A stretch of 64,000 nt of DNA from Lactiplantibacillus pingfangensis (GTDB lineage Bacteria; Bacillota; Bacilli; Lactobacillales; Lactobacillaceae): the NCBI RefSeq assembly GCF_005404945.1, contig NZ_BJDG01000013.1:1-64000 (forward strand), written 5' to 3'. Below, piece by piece: positions 54,795 through 63,898 of this stretch. Within the stretch, counting starts at the first letter, position 1. The number at the start of each line of letters is the position of its first letter. Position numbers and translations under genes: made by a program. The notes under the pieces were generated by a model that was not told the origin of the DNA, made no database searches, and saw only the letters and a program-made list of their open reading frames with translations.

Positions 54795-54995
54795 ATCTTT
54801 AACTAGCTGTATGCCGTCGCAGATGACATCGGGCGTGAAGGTCTCCGTTAGTCTGGCGTCCTTTGCCAGTCTTACGGAACGGACGGTCCGGGATAGTTGC
54901 GATTTTGGCAACAATTCCGGGCGAAGGCCAAGACGTTTCTCAGGCTTGGCCTGGTCCCACGCCTGCATGTCATCTGTGACGGCTGGAAGCACACT
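54795..54995 (+). repeat. Repeat family A, full copy A12
   Basis: CTAGCTG leader; outer stem GCCGTCGCAGATGACAT (54813-54829) / ATGTCATCTGTGACGGC (54967-54983), all paired with one G-T and a sequence unlike any other copy; hairpin I CTGGC/GCCAG, II CCGGGATAGTTGC/GCAACAATTCCGG, III GGCCAAG/CTTGGCC. The gap 54364-55004 holds this, copy A11 and the terminator, nothing else. Confidence 0.9.
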
Positions 54996-55004
54996 ATTGG
55001 CCTT

Positions 55005-55520
55005 TCAAACATCCAAAACCATGTCAATCGCGGCAACCTTTTTGCCAGTCGGATCAATAACATTATAACTTGCAGGCGTTACTTGTTTGAATCCAAGATG
55101 TTGGTAGAGCTTAGTCGCGCGCTGATTGCGGAGTTGCACCGTCAACACTAATTGACTTAGCGTACTAAAATCTTGGGCCCAGTGAATCACTTCTTCCACC
55201 AGCGCCGTGCCTAAACCTTGACCCCAGTACTTTTTTAAGACTGCGACGCCAACTTCACCTTGTTGCTTAATTAAGTCGTCCGTTGCTTGCACCGTCCCGA
55301 CACCAATCAACTCATTTCCCAGCGCCGCCACAAAAATCGTATTGGTCGTCGTTCGTGTAATTTGCTCAATTTGACTGCGTTCATCGGCTTCACTTAATTC
55401 CCCTAAACCATCATCAATCGTAAACGTATTTGACTCGGCTGCTAATTGCATCAGTAAGGTTAATAATTGCGCCGCATCGGATGCTTCCGCTGGGCGGACA
55501 TCGACAACTTCTGCTGTCAT
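55005..55520 (-). CDS. GNAT family N-acetyltransferase
   Basis: 171 residues from the ATG at 55520, 6 bases after GAGGGGTGA. Acetyl-CoA-binding motif: VGVAVLKKYWGQGLGTALVEEVIHWA (V-x-x-x-x-Q-G-x-G; cut: KKYWGQGLGTALVEE, about 89-103) and NQRATKLYQHLGF. Target unknown. It starts 5 bases after tsaE, a common pairing in lactobacilli. Confidence 0.9.
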   Translation of the reverse strand: MTAEVVDVRPAEASDAAQLLTLLMQLAAESNTFTIDDGLGELSEADERSQIEQITRTTTNTIFVAALGNELIGVGTVQATDDLIKQQGEVGVAVLKKYWGQGLGTALVEEVIHWAQDFSTLSQLVLTVQLRNQRATKLYQHLGFKQVTPASYNVIDPTGKKVAAIDMVLDV

Positions 55521-55525
55521 GCTTG

Positions 55526-55987
55526 TCACCCCTCTAATTTATCAACCAACTTTTGATAGTGCGTCCCGTTTGGTTCAAACTTAATCGTACGCGTCTCATC
55601 TTGATCCGTCGTCCGACTAAGCGTGATCCGCAAATAATTATCTGGTAGCAACGCCTGCATAAATTCTGACCATTCGACAACGCTAACGCCATCGCCATCA
55701 AAATACTCATCTAAACCAAGGTCTTCCGCCCCGCCATCTTCCAAGCGGTAAATATCCATGTGATACAGAGGAATCCGACCTTCTTGATACTCACGAACTA
55801 AGGTAAACGTCGGGCTTTTAATCGTCTTTTCAATGCCCAAGCTTTTGGCCAAACCTTTACTAAAGGTCGTCTTGCCCGCGCCTAAATCACCATCTAATAA
55901 AATTAAGTCACCCGGCTGCACTAATTGGCCAAGTTTGGCACCAAGCTGCATGGTTTGTTCCGGGGACGTGACTGTCACTGCTTTCAT
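55526..55987 (-). CDS. tsaE: tRNA t6A synthesis ATPase TsaE
   Basis: 153 residues. P-loop GDLGAGKTTFSKGL (34-47), IKSPTFTLVREYQ and DIYRLEDGGAEDLGLDEYFD, VEWSEFM: standard TsaE. Works with TsaB/TsaD in making N6-threonylcarbamoyladenosine on ANN-decoding tRNAs. GGAGG lies 14 bases upstream, wider than normal; an ATG immediately after it opens a 5-codon frame (MAELT) whose TGA overlaps the tsaE ATG, so coupling is possible. Confidence 0.93.
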   Translation of the reverse strand: MKAVTVTSPEQTMQLGAKLGQLVQPGDLILLDGDLGAGKTTFSKGLAKSLGIEKTIKSPTFTLVREYQEGRIPLYHMDIYRLEDGGAEDLGLDEYFDGDGVSVVEWSEFMQALLPDNYLRITLSRTTDQDETRTIKFEPNGTHYQKLVDKLEG

Positions 55988-56081
55988 GTTAATTCAGCCA
56001 TCCTCCATTCAATTTGCCTTCAGATTGTGGTGGCGTGCTTGTTGCAACCATCACAGTCTGAAATTCCTTCTATCATATTAT

Positions 56082-56130
56082 AAAAAAAACGCGAGAAACT
56101 TCAAAGACCAAGCACTGAAGTTTCTCCCGC
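56082..56130 (-). terminator. Terminator of ung-pta
   Basis: On the minus strand GCGGGAGAAACTTCA pairs with TTGAAGTTTCTCGC, then TTTTTTTT. Confidence 0.93.
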
Positions 56131-56142
56131 TTAACAAACTAA

Positions 56143-57123
56143 TTAGGCTTCTAAGCCTTGCGCTGCGGTGATAATCGCAACTTTATAAACATCTTCTTCG
56201 CTCGCGCCACGTGATAAGTCAGAAACTGGTTTATTCAAACCTTGCAAGATTGGGCCGACAGCTTCAAAGTTCCCAAAACGTTGGGCAATCTTGTAACCAA
56301 TATTTCCTGATTGTAGTTCTGGGAAGACAAAGACATTAGCATGACCGGCAACTTTGGAACCCGGCGCTTTTTGCAGCCCAACTTTTTCAACAAAAGCAGC
56401 ATCAAATTGCATTTCGCCATCAATGGCCAAGTCTGGTTCAGCGGCCTGCGCTTTGGCTGTGGCTTCTTGAACCTTGGTCACCATATCGCCCTTGGCAGAC
56501 CCTTTAGTGGAAAAGCTCAACATGGCAACTTTAGGATCGATGTCAAAGATTTTGGCTGTATGCGCACTTTGAGTGGCAATTTCAGCTAATGTATCAGCAT
56601 CTGGGTCAATGTTAATGGCGCAATCTGCAAAGACATAACGTTCGTCACCCTTTTGCATGATGAAAGCCCCACTAATTCGATGTGAACCTGGCTTGGTTTT
56701 AATAATTTGTAATGCTGGGCGCACCGTGTCACCGGTTGGATGGACCGCACCGGAAACCATCCCATCAGCCAGTCCAAGATAAACTAACATGGTGCCAAAG
56801 TAATTTTCATCTTCAAGCATTTTAGCTGCTTGTTCAGGCGTGTTCTTACCCTTGCGCCGTTCAACTAACGCATCAAGCATCGCTTGCTTGTCGGTCGCTG
56901 GATAAGTCGCTGGATCAAGAACTTGCACACCGGTTAACGCCACGTTTAATTCCTTGGCAACAGCGGCAACTTTTGCTTCAGGGCCAAGCACGATTGGTTT
57001 CACTAACTCATCCGCAGCTAAACGCGCGGCGGCACCGACAATGCGTGGTTCAGTACCTTCTGGGAAGACAATGGTTTGATTCTTACCGGTAATTTTCTTT
57101 GCTAATGCTGTAAATAAATCCAT
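56143..57123 (-). CDS. pta: Phosphate acetyltransferase
   Basis: 326 residues, class I length. IVFPEGTEPRIVGAAARL at the start, GTMLVYLGLADGMVSGAVHPTGD (cut: LADGMVSGAVHPTGD), MLSFSTKGSA, and NVFVFPELQSGNIGYKIAQR (cut). Interconverts acetyl-CoA and acetyl phosphate, giving ATP with acetate kinase. Starts 22 bp after ung on the same strand. Confidence 0.97.
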   Translation of the reverse strand: MDLFTALAKKITGKNQTIVFPEGTEPRIVGAAARLAADELVKPIVLGPEAKVAAVAKELNVALTGVQVLDPATYPATDKQAMLDALVERRKGKNTPEQAAKMLEDENYFGTMLVYLGLADGMVSGAVHPTGDTVRPALQIIKTKPGSHRISGAFIMQKGDERYVFADCAINIDPDADTLAEIATQSAHTAKIFDIDPKVAMLSFSTKGSAKGDMVTKVQEATAKAQAAEPDLAIDGEMQFDAAFVEKVGLQKAPGSKVAGHANVFVFPELQSGNIGYKIAQRFGNFEAVGPILQGLNKPVSDLSRGASEEDVYKVAIITAAQGLEA

Positions 57124-57145
57124 GAAATAGCCTCCAATAAATTAA

Positions 57146-57838
57146 TTAATCTTTAACACTAACTTCTGCTGGCAATTGCCAATTAATCGGCTGTTCACCA
57201 AACGATTCCAACGCCAAGTTGGTTTTGGAAAACGGCTTTGACCCAAAGAACCCGCGGTAAGCTGATAACGGACTCGGATGTGGTGCCTGTAAGACCACGT
57301 TGCGCTCGGTATCAATCAAGGAAATCTTTGAACGCGCCGCTTTACCCCAAAGGATAAAGACTACCGGCGTCGGCCGCTCTGAAAGACGTTGAATCGCAAC
57401 ATCCGTCAGGCGTTCCCAGCCTTTACCGGCATGTGAAAAGGCAACACCATTTTGGACCGTCAACACGGAGTTCAACAACAGCACCCCTTGCTTCGCCCAA
57501 GCTTCCAAATAGCCGTGGTTAACCGGCTGACAACCGACATCATCTTGCAATTCTTTATAAATATTCACCAACGATGGTGGCACTTGTACCCCTGGTAGCA
57601 CAGAAAAGCTTAACCCATGGGCTTGATGCGGACCATGATAAGGATCTTGACCCAAAATAACGACCTTTGTGTCAGCAAACGGCGTCCATTCAAAGGCCTG
57701 AAAAATATTATACATATCGGGATGAATATTTTTCGTCCGATACTCGCTTTTCAAAAACTCGTGTAATTGATGGTAATAGGGTTGCTCAAATTCCGGCTCA
57801 AGCACGTCCCACCAATCAGTGTGAATAAACGCTTTCAT
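57146..57838 (-). CDS. ung: Uracil-DNA glycosylase
   Basis: 230 residues from the ATG at 57838 (GAGGTGTTAAGG before it); a 25-residue extension is unlikely. Catalytic D65 in [18 protein letters not shown] and [14 protein letters not shown] with the catalytic histidine. Removes uracil from DNA. Probably co-transcribed with pta. Confidence 0.97.
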   Translation of the reverse strand: MKAFIHTDWWDVLEPEFEQPYYHQLHEFLKSEYRTKNIHPDMYNIFQAFEWTPFADTKVVILGQDPYHGPHQAHGLSFSVLPGVQVPPSLVNIYKELQDDVGCQPVNHGYLEAWAKQGVLLLNSVLTVQNGVAFSHAGKGWERLTDVAIQRLSERPTPVVFILWGKAARSKISLIDTERNVVLQAPHPSPLSAYRGFFGSKPFSKTNLALESFGEQPINWQLPAEVSVKD

Positions 57839-57953
57839 CCTTAACACCTCTAGCATTATTGTAGCATACTCAAAACCGCTAATGATAATAATTCTGAATT
57901 CACTTTCAAACATGGTAGAATGTAACTATTAAGACAACTAAGGATGTGACAAC

Positions 57954-58823
57954 ATGATTTCGATTATCGCTTCTGACATGGATGGAACGCTTTTGAATAA
58001 TGAAATGACCGTTTCTGACTTCAACGCTCAAGCCATTCTCAAAGCGCAGCAGCAAGGCGTTCATTTTATTGTCTCCACCGGCCGCCGCTACTCCGAAGCT
58101 CAGCCATTGATTGCCGCGCAAGGCATTACGGCGCCACTAATTACTTTAAATGGCGCCGAAGTGTACGATGCTTCCGGCAAAATGCTCGATATGGTCCCAA
58201 TCACGAAAACCGTCGCGCGTGCCATTTTCCATACGCTCTCTTCACAAGGCTATTATTATGAAGTGGTCGGAAATGATGCCGTCTATTCTAACAGCAAAGC
58301 GAAACGGGTCGAACAAATCGCCCATTTATTAACAAATTTAAATCCTGACACTTCTTTTAAAATCGCCGTTTCATTGGCTACGGCTCGGTTGGAACTAATG
58401 GATATTAGTTACGTCGACGATTATAGTGAACTGCTTGATGATCCTAAAAACCACGTGATGAAGATTATTGCGTTTAGTCAAGCGGGACCAGAAAAATTAA
58501 AACCATTGTCCGATGACTTATTGGCAAAACATTCTTCAATCAAAATCACCTCATCATCGCGCTCTAACATTGAAATTAACAATATCAATGCGCAAAAAGG
58601 CATCGCCGTTGAGCGTTATGCCAACATGCTCAATACCCCGATGAGCAATGTGATGGCCATTGGTGATAACAATAATGACGTCTCAATGTTGAAATTAGCC
58701 GGGACGAGCTATGCCATGGGTAATGCCTCGACAGAGGTTAAGCAGTTGGCAACTCACATTACGGACACTAACGTCAACGATGGCGTCGGTAAAGCCATTT
58801 TGGCAGTGTTAGCCGAACAATAA
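57954..58823 (+). CDS. Cof-type HAD-superfamily phosphatase
   Basis: 289 residues. Canonical motifs: IIASDMDGTLLNN (motif I with both aspartates), VSTGRRY (II), the lysine before GIAVERYA, and IGDNNNDVSML (IV). Likely sugar-phosphate phosphatase. AAGGATG precedes the ATG; divergent from ung, and 25 bp upstream of the LURP-one-like gene, forming an operon. Confidence 0.93.
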   Translation: MISIIASDMDGTLLNNEMTVSDFNAQAILKAQQQGVHFIVSTGRRYSEAQPLIAAQGITAPLITLNGAEVYDASGKMLDMVPITKTVARAIFHTLSSQGYYYEVVGNDAVYSNSKAKRVEQIAHLLTNLNPDTSFKIAVSLATARLELMDISYVDDYSELLDDPKNHVMKIIAFSQAGPEKLKPLSDDLLAKHSSIKITSSSRSNIEINNINAQKGIAVERYANMLNTPMSNVMAIGDNNNDVSMLKLAGTSYAMGNASTEVKQLATHITDTNVNDGVGKAILAVLAEQ

Positions 58824-58848
58824 GTTAACCGGGAAATGAGGGTTTGAC

Positions 58849-59412
58849 ATGCGTAAATTATATTTCAGTCGCAATAGTTTTGCTAAAGGGGCCCGCATCG
58901 TTCGCGACGACCATGGTCAGTCACACTATTTACTCGTCGGTCGTTGGGGCCGGCGGCAAGATGCGCTCAGCCTCTACGCCATTCAGGGCGAACTACTTGC
59001 CGAAATTAAACAAACCTCACTCGGTCTTTTGCCGAAGTTTGATTTGTACTACAACCGTCAAAACGTTGGCTCAATTAGTAAAACACTTGGCTTCTGGCAC
59101 GAAATGATTTATGTTCGCAAGCTCCGTTGGATTATTATGGGGAGCTTAAGTAATGAAAATTATCGCATTTATCATGGCACGGAACTCGTGATGACGATGC
59201 GTCCAGTAGTCACGACCAATGGCGAAGCCTTCGAATTAGCAATTACCGATGAAGCTACGGAACCATTGTGCATTTGCATCGCCGCCATCCTGGATCATTG
59301 GCAGAAACCTACCAATCGTGAACAATCACGCGCACCACAAGAAGGTTACGGCATGACCTTTGGTGAAAGTAACTATACGTTGCATCCGCACCACAAATTG
59401 CCACAAACATAA
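58849..59412 (+). CDS. LURP-one-related / YxjI-like protein
   Basis: 187 residues. Pattern of the LOR/YxjI fold: a chain of beta-hairpins with YLLVGRWGRRQDALSLYAIQG, LLAEIKQTSLGLLPKFDLYY and WIIMGSLSNENYRIYHG. The family resembles phospholipid scramblase and Tubby domains; molecular role unknown. GAGGG precedes the ATG. Second gene of an operon with the HAD phosphatase. Confidence 0.8.
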   Translation: MRKLYFSRNSFAKGARIVRDDHGQSHYLLVGRWGRRQDALSLYAIQGELLAEIKQTSLGLLPKFDLYYNRQNVGSISKTLGFWHEMIYVRKLRWIIMGSLSNENYRIYHGTELVMTMRPVVTTNGEAFELAITDEATEPLCICIAAILDHWQKPTNREQSRAPQEGYGMTFGESNYTLHPHHKLPQT

Positions 59413-59420
59413 ACACGATC

Positions 59421-59457
59421 TAGCCTTCAGCGAGCGATTCGCTGGGGGCTTTTTTTG
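59421..59457 (+). terminator. Terminator
   Basis: AGCCTTCAGCGA and TCGCTGGGGGCT followed by TTTTTTT. Confidence 0.92.
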
Positions 59458-59464
59458 ATAGTGC

Positions 59465-59497
59465 AAAAAAATCGACCCCCGAATAGCAGGGTCGATT
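59465..59497 (-). terminator. Terminator of the ABC operon
   Basis: On the minus strand ATCGACCC/GGGGTCGAT followed by TTTTTTT. Confidence 0.92.
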
Positions 59498-59503
59498 CAT
59501 TAA

Positions 59504-59989
59504 CTAGCCTAGTTGATAGGCTTGTTCAGTTAAACTCATTTTTGAAGTCAATTTGACCTGATAAGGTGTTTCTACCGCGACAAAGCCTTGTGTTTCATAA
59601 AAACGTCTTGCGGCTTGATTGCTGGCAAGGACAGCCAACATGATCGGCGTCGGCTGTGCTAAGCGCGCGATGGCGGCCTGAATCAGTCGTTGACCAACGC
59701 CTTGTCGCTGAAATGCTGGCAAAACGTATAGTGAATAGATTTCCTGCCGACCAGCCCAAGTTGCTGGCCGCGCTGGTCCAAACGCACAGACGCCGACGAC
59801 TTGATCGGCTTCAAACGCTAAAATGGTTTGTCGCCAGCGTTTTTGTGGTTGCCAAGTCGCCGTTGTGAGTTGGGCGAGATACGCCGCAGGAAGCTGAGTC
59901 ACATACGTTGCCCGCCAAACGGTAAGATACAACTCAGCGACGGCTTCAAAGTCATCTTGAGCCGTCGCTGGTCGCAACCTGATTGTCAT
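59504..59989 (-). CDS. GNAT family N-acetyltransferase
   Basis: 161 residues. IYSLYVLPAFQRQGVGQRLI is the strand and acetyl-CoA loop (Q-R-Q-G-V-G); the end has ASNQAARRFYETQGF. Its ATG directly follows the stop of the ABC ATPase gene (TAAATG), so it is the last gene of the glutamine-type ABC operon. Substrate unknown; an amine or amino-acid derivative would fit the context. Confidence 0.9.
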   Translation of the reverse strand: MTIRLRPATAQDDFEAVAELYLTVWRATYVTQLPAAYLAQLTTATWQPQKRWRQTILAFEADQVVGVCAFGPARPATWAGRQEIYSLYVLPAFQRQGVGQRLIQAAIARLAQPTPIMLAVLASNQAARRFYETQGFVAVETPYQVKLTSKMSLTEQAYQLG

Positions 59990-60724
59990 TTAGACGTTAA
60001 TCACTTTATCTAAGAAATCTTGTAACCGCGGACTCTTTGGATGATCAAAGACGTCCTCAGGCTTGCCGCTCTCTTGAATCAGCCCGTCTGACATAAAGAC
60101 GACACGATCGGCCACTTCTTTAGCGAAGCCCATTTCATGCGTCACCACAATCATCGTCATCCCATCCGCGGCCAACTTTTTCATGACATCTAAAACATCA
60201 CCGACCATTTCGGGATCGAGGGCGGAAGTTGGTTCATCAAACAACATAATCTTGGGTTTCATTGCCAAGGCACGGGCAATCGCAACCCGTTGTTGTTGCC
60301 CACCAGATAAAGAATTTGGCATCGCATCTGCCTTGTCAGCGAGACCAACCGTTTTCAATAAGGCATGGGCGGTGACATCGGCAGTTTCTTTGGACTCTTT
60401 GTTCAACTGAACCGGCGCCAAAGTAATGTTTTGCATCACACTTAAATGTGGGAATAAGTTGAAATGTTGAAAAACCATCCCAATATTTTCACGAACCAAG
60501 TTGATGTTGGTTCCTTTATCGGATAAGTCGTAGCCACTAATGACGATTTGGCCTTGCGTCGGCACTTCCAAATCATTCAGGCAGCGTAAAAAGGTACTCT
60601 TACCAGACCCAGAAGGACCAATCATGCAGACAACTTCATTATCTTCAACTTCTAAGTTGAGGCCTTTTAACACTTCATTGTCGCCATAACTTTTGTGTAA
60701 ATCTTTAACAATTACTTTAGCCAT
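59990..60724 (-). CDS. glnQ: Polar amino-acid ABC transporter ATPase (GlnQ type)
   Basis: 244 residues. Walker [10 protein letters not shown] (36-44), Q-loop [13 protein letters not shown], signature [15 protein letters not shown], Walker [14 protein letters not shown], and switch histidine VVTHEMGF. It powers the fused binding-protein/permease encoded just upstream (1-base gap) on the same strand. Confidence 0.96.
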   Translation of the reverse strand: MAKVIVKDLHKSYGDNEVLKGLNLEVEDNEVVCMIGPSGSGKSTFLRCLNDLEVPTQGQIVISGYDLSDKGTNINLVRENIGMVFQHFNLFPHLSVMQNITLAPVQLNKESKETADVTAHALLKTVGLADKADAMPNSLSGGQQQRVAIARALAMKPKIMLFDEPTSALDPEMVGDVLDVMKKLAADGMTMIVVTHEMGFAKEVADRVVFMSDGLIQESGKPEDVFDHPKSPRLQDFLDKVINV

Positions 60725-60725
60725 G

Positions 60726-62162
60726 CTAATTCATCCTCCTTTGAACCCAATTTGAAAGCCAAGTCAATAATGTGATAATAATCAAGTAAATAATCGCAAT
60801 CATCAGCCAAATCTTGAAGCCTTCAAAGTTTCTGGCAATAATTAACGTCCCAGTTTGGGTCAATTCAACGATCCCAATGACCGACAAAATTGACGTATCC
60901 TTCAACGTAATAATAAATTGATTAATAAATGATGGAATCATAATCCGAATTCCTTGTGGCATGATCACCTTACGCATTGCGGTCCAATAAGGTAACCCCA
61001 GTGAGCGGGCCGCTTCCATTTGACCATCGTCAACCGCTTGGAACCCACCTTTAACGAATGCCCCGGTATACGCCCCTTCGTTGAGCATCAGCGTAATCAT
61101 CCCGGCAACAAACGCTGGAATTTTAAAGCCATGCCCAATTAAGTCTGGGAACCCGATGTAGATGAAGAACGCCAATACCATTAATGGCATCCCCCGGAAA
61201 ATATAAATAATCGTGCTAGAAATGGCTGGTCCTAATTTACCTGGCATCACACCTAAGACCCCCAAAATCATTCCTAGAATCGTGGCTAACACGATTGAAA
61301 CGACTGTTAAGACTAAGGTCATCCATAACCCACTACCAATGGTGTCGAGGTTTTGTGTGAATAGCCCGATAAAAGTTCGGCTACTTGCGGTTTCACCAGT
61401 CAAAGATGATTCGCTAGAATGTAAATATTTATCAACGATCTTTTTATATTGACCATCAGCCTTAATGGCTTTTAGCCCGGCATCGAATTTCGCTAATAAT
61501 TCAGCATTCTTACCTTTTTTAACGGCAAAGCCATAATCCCCGGCTTCATATTGTTTGGAAACGATCTTCAACGCAATCCCGTTTTTAATTCCGTAAGACA
61601 TGACTGGATAATCTTCAAAACAAGCCGCGGAATTACCGACCTTCACATCGTTATACATGTTATTAGAATCATTGAAATACTTAATCTTAAAACCATATTT
61701 GCTTTGAATCGACTTGGCATAAGTCGCACCAGCCGTCCCAGTCTTTAACGCAACGGTTTTGCCTTTAAGATCCTTAAAGTTCTTCACGGAACTGCCTTTG
61801 GCAACTGCCATGACGACCCCAGACGTATAGTAAGCATCTGAGAAGTCAAAAGTCTGCTTACGTTCAGGCGTAATGTTCATCCCGGCGATGACCCCATCAA
61901 CTTGGTTAGCACTCAACTGCTGAACGGCGGCACCGAAACTGATTGCTTTTAATTTATAATTGATATTTTCCTTTTTAGCAATCGCATTTAAAATGTCGAT
62001 ATCAATCCCTTTATACTTACCACCTTTTGCCTGAAATTCAAACGGGGCAAACGTGGTATCCGTCGCAATGGTGTAAGTCTTAGCTTGAGCAGTTGACGCA
62101 AATGCGAACCAGCTACCGAGTGTGGCTAACACCATGACAACAGCAACTTGCCATTTCTTCAT
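60726..62162 (-). CDS. glnP: Fused amino-acid binding protein and permease (GlnH-GlnP type)
   Basis: 478 residues: signal peptide 1-27 (cleaved or anchoring, STAQAK), one solute-binding domain about 28-250 ([35 protein letters not shown]), then a permease domain about 270-478 with five membrane helices and the ATPase-contact loop [20 protein letters not shown]. Uptake of glutamine or another polar amino acid. Many lactobacilli have several such fusions. AGGAGG precedes the ATG. Confidence 0.95.
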   Translation of the reverse strand: MKKWQVAVVMVLATLGSWFAFASTAQAKTYTIATDTTFAPFEFQAKGGKYKGIDIDILNAIAKKENINYKLKAISFGAAVQQLSANQVDGVIAGMNITPERKQTFDFSDAYYTSGVVMAVAKGSSVKNFKDLKGKTVALKTGTAGATYAKSIQSKYGFKIKYFNDSNNMYNDVKVGNSAACFEDYPVMSYGIKNGIALKIVSKQYEAGDYGFAVKKGKNAELLAKFDAGLKAIKADGQYKKIVDKYLHSSESSLTGETASSRTFIGLFTQNLDTIGSGLWMTLVLTVVSIVLATILGMILGVLGVMPGKLGPAISSTIIYIFRGMPLMVLAFFIYIGFPDLIGHGFKIPAFVAGMITLMLNEGAYTGAFVKGGFQAVDDGQMEAARSLGLPYWTAMRKVIMPQGIRIMIPSFINQFIITLKDTSILSVIGIVELTQTGTLIIARNFEGFKIWLMIAIIYLIIITLLTWLSNWVQRRMN

Positions 62163-62290
62163 GATGGAGACCTCCTAATTCATTCTACCTGAACGGTATG
62201 TCATAAAATATAACATAGTTTAGGATATGTCACCAACTCAAACTATCATAATATTCTAATTTTAATTTAATGTTTGCGGTATCATTTGGT

Positions 62291-62315
62291 CTTAACTTAA
62301 CTTTCTTAAGTTAAG
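62291..62315. promoter_or_regulatory. Perfect inverted repeat upstream of the ABC operon
   Basis: CTTAACTTAA (62291-62300) and TTAAGTTAAG (62306-62315). It may be an operator or the stem of a weak terminator; it lies about 130 bp upstream of the ABC operon. The rest of 62163-62418 is AT-rich promoter sequence. Confidence 0.45.
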
Positions 62316-62418
62316 TGGCCTTTAGAGAAAAGATATTAAGGAATCTGACCAATTATTGCGATTATTAAGTTTTTTGATTTGAATTAACAAATTACCGATG
62401 CTAACCCGTCATTTATGA

Positions 62419-62607
62419 GTGTATAAGTTTGTTTATGTTGGCGGTGACTGGATGTCAACCACTGCCGATCAACTTCATTTACACCGTAATAGTCTAACTA
62501 AGCGGCTTCAACGGATTGATGATCTGATCCACATTGACTGGGATCAACCTCACAAAACATTTGGACTGCGTCTAAGTTACCGAATTTTCAACTACCTAGA
62601 CCACTAG
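62419..62607 (+). pseudogene. Remnant of a PucR/CdaR-type regulator (C-terminal helix-turn-helix)
   Basis: The frame contains GGDWMSTTADQLHLHRNSL followed by TKRLQRIDDLIHIDWDQ and FGLRLSYRIFNYLD. This is the PucR-type HTH that normally ends a 400- to 500-residue regulator (pattern TAexLxIHRNTLxYRLxRIeeL). Nothing upstream continues the protein, so it is a truncated remnant next to the ABC operon. Confidence 0.6.
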
Positions 62608-62730
62608 GTAAATGTACGAAGCATCACATCCAAACAGTTGACATCTCTGATTCCAGCATATACATTGGTGACTAAGGAAGCCCAATTGTGGGTTTTTGAG
62701 TCGCGTCAGACCACTTAGGAGGAAGTTTTT

Positions 62731-63285
62731 ATGCCAACTACACAAGCCTTATTAGTTATTGATTACACCAATGATTTTGTGGCCGACCAAGGGGCACTAA
62801 CTTGCGGTCAGCCCGGACAACAATTAGCACCAGCCATCGTGTCGCTCGCAGAACAAATGCGGTCAAACGGTGATTGGGTGTTGCTGCCTACGGATGTTCA
62901 CACCCCGAATGACCCGTACCATCCCGAAAGTCAGCTATTCCCACCTCACAATGTTCGCGACAGTTGGGGCCGGGAACTCTACGGCCCACTAAAGGATTGG
63001 TACAACGACCATCAAACTGAAACGACCGTTTGGCAATTTGACAAGACCCGCTACAGTTCCTTTGCCGGGACCGACCTTGATCTACGTTTACGAGAACGCC
63101 ACGTTGACAGCTTGCACTTAGTGGGCGTCTGCACGGACATCTGCGTTTTACATACCGCCGTCGATGCATATAACCTTGGCTACCAACTCGTCATTCACGA
63201 AAATGCCGTTGCGAGCTTTGATCCGGTGGGGCATGCGTGGGCCCTACGGCATTTTAAAAACACCCTCGGCGCGACCATCGTTTAA
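62731..63285 (+). CDS. pncA: Nicotinamidase (isochorismatase-family cysteine hydrolase)
   Basis: 184 residues. Catalytic triad: D10 (LLVIDYTNDFV), the lysine in FDKTRYSSFAGTDL, and the cysteine in GVCTDICVLHTAVDAYNLGY (first C after GV and the nucleophile in ICV region). Metal ligands in PTDVHTPNDPYHPES. Very close by eye to Bacillus subtilis YueJ/PncA, including the end FDPVGHAWALRHFKN. Deamidates nicotinamide to nicotinate for NAD salvage. AGGAGG precedes the ATG. Confidence 0.93.
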   Translation: MPTTQALLVIDYTNDFVADQGALTCGQPGQQLAPAIVSLAEQMRSNGDWVLLPTDVHTPNDPYHPESQLFPPHNVRDSWGRELYGPLKDWYNDHQTETTVWQFDKTRYSSFAGTDLDLRLRERHVDSLHLVGVCTDICVLHTAVDAYNLGYQLVIHENAVASFDPVGHAWALRHFKNTLGATIV

Positions 63286-63436
63286 CTTATCTTAAAATCA
63301 TCCAGTGTACTAGATCTTTACTGGTCTTAATTACCAGTTAGTGTAAAATTTCTTTTGACAGGAAGATTGGTTACAAAGAAGAGCCAGTCATCTCTAATTA
63401 AGTGACCACATATCAAATAGAGAGCGGCAGTCTTCC

Positions 63437-63592
63437 ATGAAACAAAACTTATTAGATTCCAAAGAAAAATTAAGCCAAAAAACAGTTTTAGTCGGTGCTG
63501 GTCAAGGAGTTGGGACTTCGTTTCCAGACGGTTCTACGTTAATACGGATCACCAGTTCAGCCAGTATGCATCGGGCTAAAATTTTTAGGTGA
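63437..63592 (+). pseudogene. Short truncated frame ended by repeat C3
   Basis: 51 codons from the ATG at 63437; TVLVGAGQGVGTSF (16-29) is glycine-rich like a Rossmann start, but no ribosome binding site is convincing and the frame ends where the flank of repeat C3 begins. Possibly the 5' end of an oxidoreductase gene cut by the repeat; weak. Confidence 0.25.
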
Positions 63593-63835
63593 CTGGTAAT
63601 TTTTCTAGCCGTAAGGGGGCTTCGTTTGGGGCTCAGCCGTGGCGTTTGACTTAGCGCGGTGATTTTCCCGCGGTTAGTCAAAAACCAGCTTTTGAGACCG
63701 CACTTTGGCTCAAAAATGGTTCATGGCATTCCAGCCCCAAACGCAGCCCCCGGTAGGCGGAAATTAAGCCACTGATAATGAATTTAAAGAAAATTGAGAA
63801 AAATTTGACACTTACGGATTACCAACAACAGTTGA
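63560..63835 (-). repeat. Repeat family C, inverted copy C3
   Basis: Outer arms GGGGGCTTCGTTTGGGGCT (63615-63633) / AGCCCCAAACGCAGCCCCC (63733-63751), one mismatch; hairpin arms TTTGACTTAGCGCGG/CCGCGGTTAGTCAAA and AACCAGCTTTTGAG/CTCAAAAATGGTT. Compared with C1 the GTGG/CCAC inner pair became GCGG/CCGC, a compensatory change. Flanks match C1 and C2. The 63286-63898 gap otherwise has only an ACTGGT/ACCAGT hairpin and the truncated frame. Confidence 0.88.
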
Positions 63836-63886
63836 CAAAAAAGGAGCATTCGTTAGTCATCAATTGACGACTAACGAGTGCTCCTT
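63835..63886 (-). terminator. Terminator of smpB
   Basis: GGAGCA-TTCGTTAGTC pairs with GACTAACGAG-TGCTCC; A-run on the plus strand side gives the T-run on the minus strand. Confidence 0.93.
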
Positions 63887-63898
63887 CTGATTAGTTTG

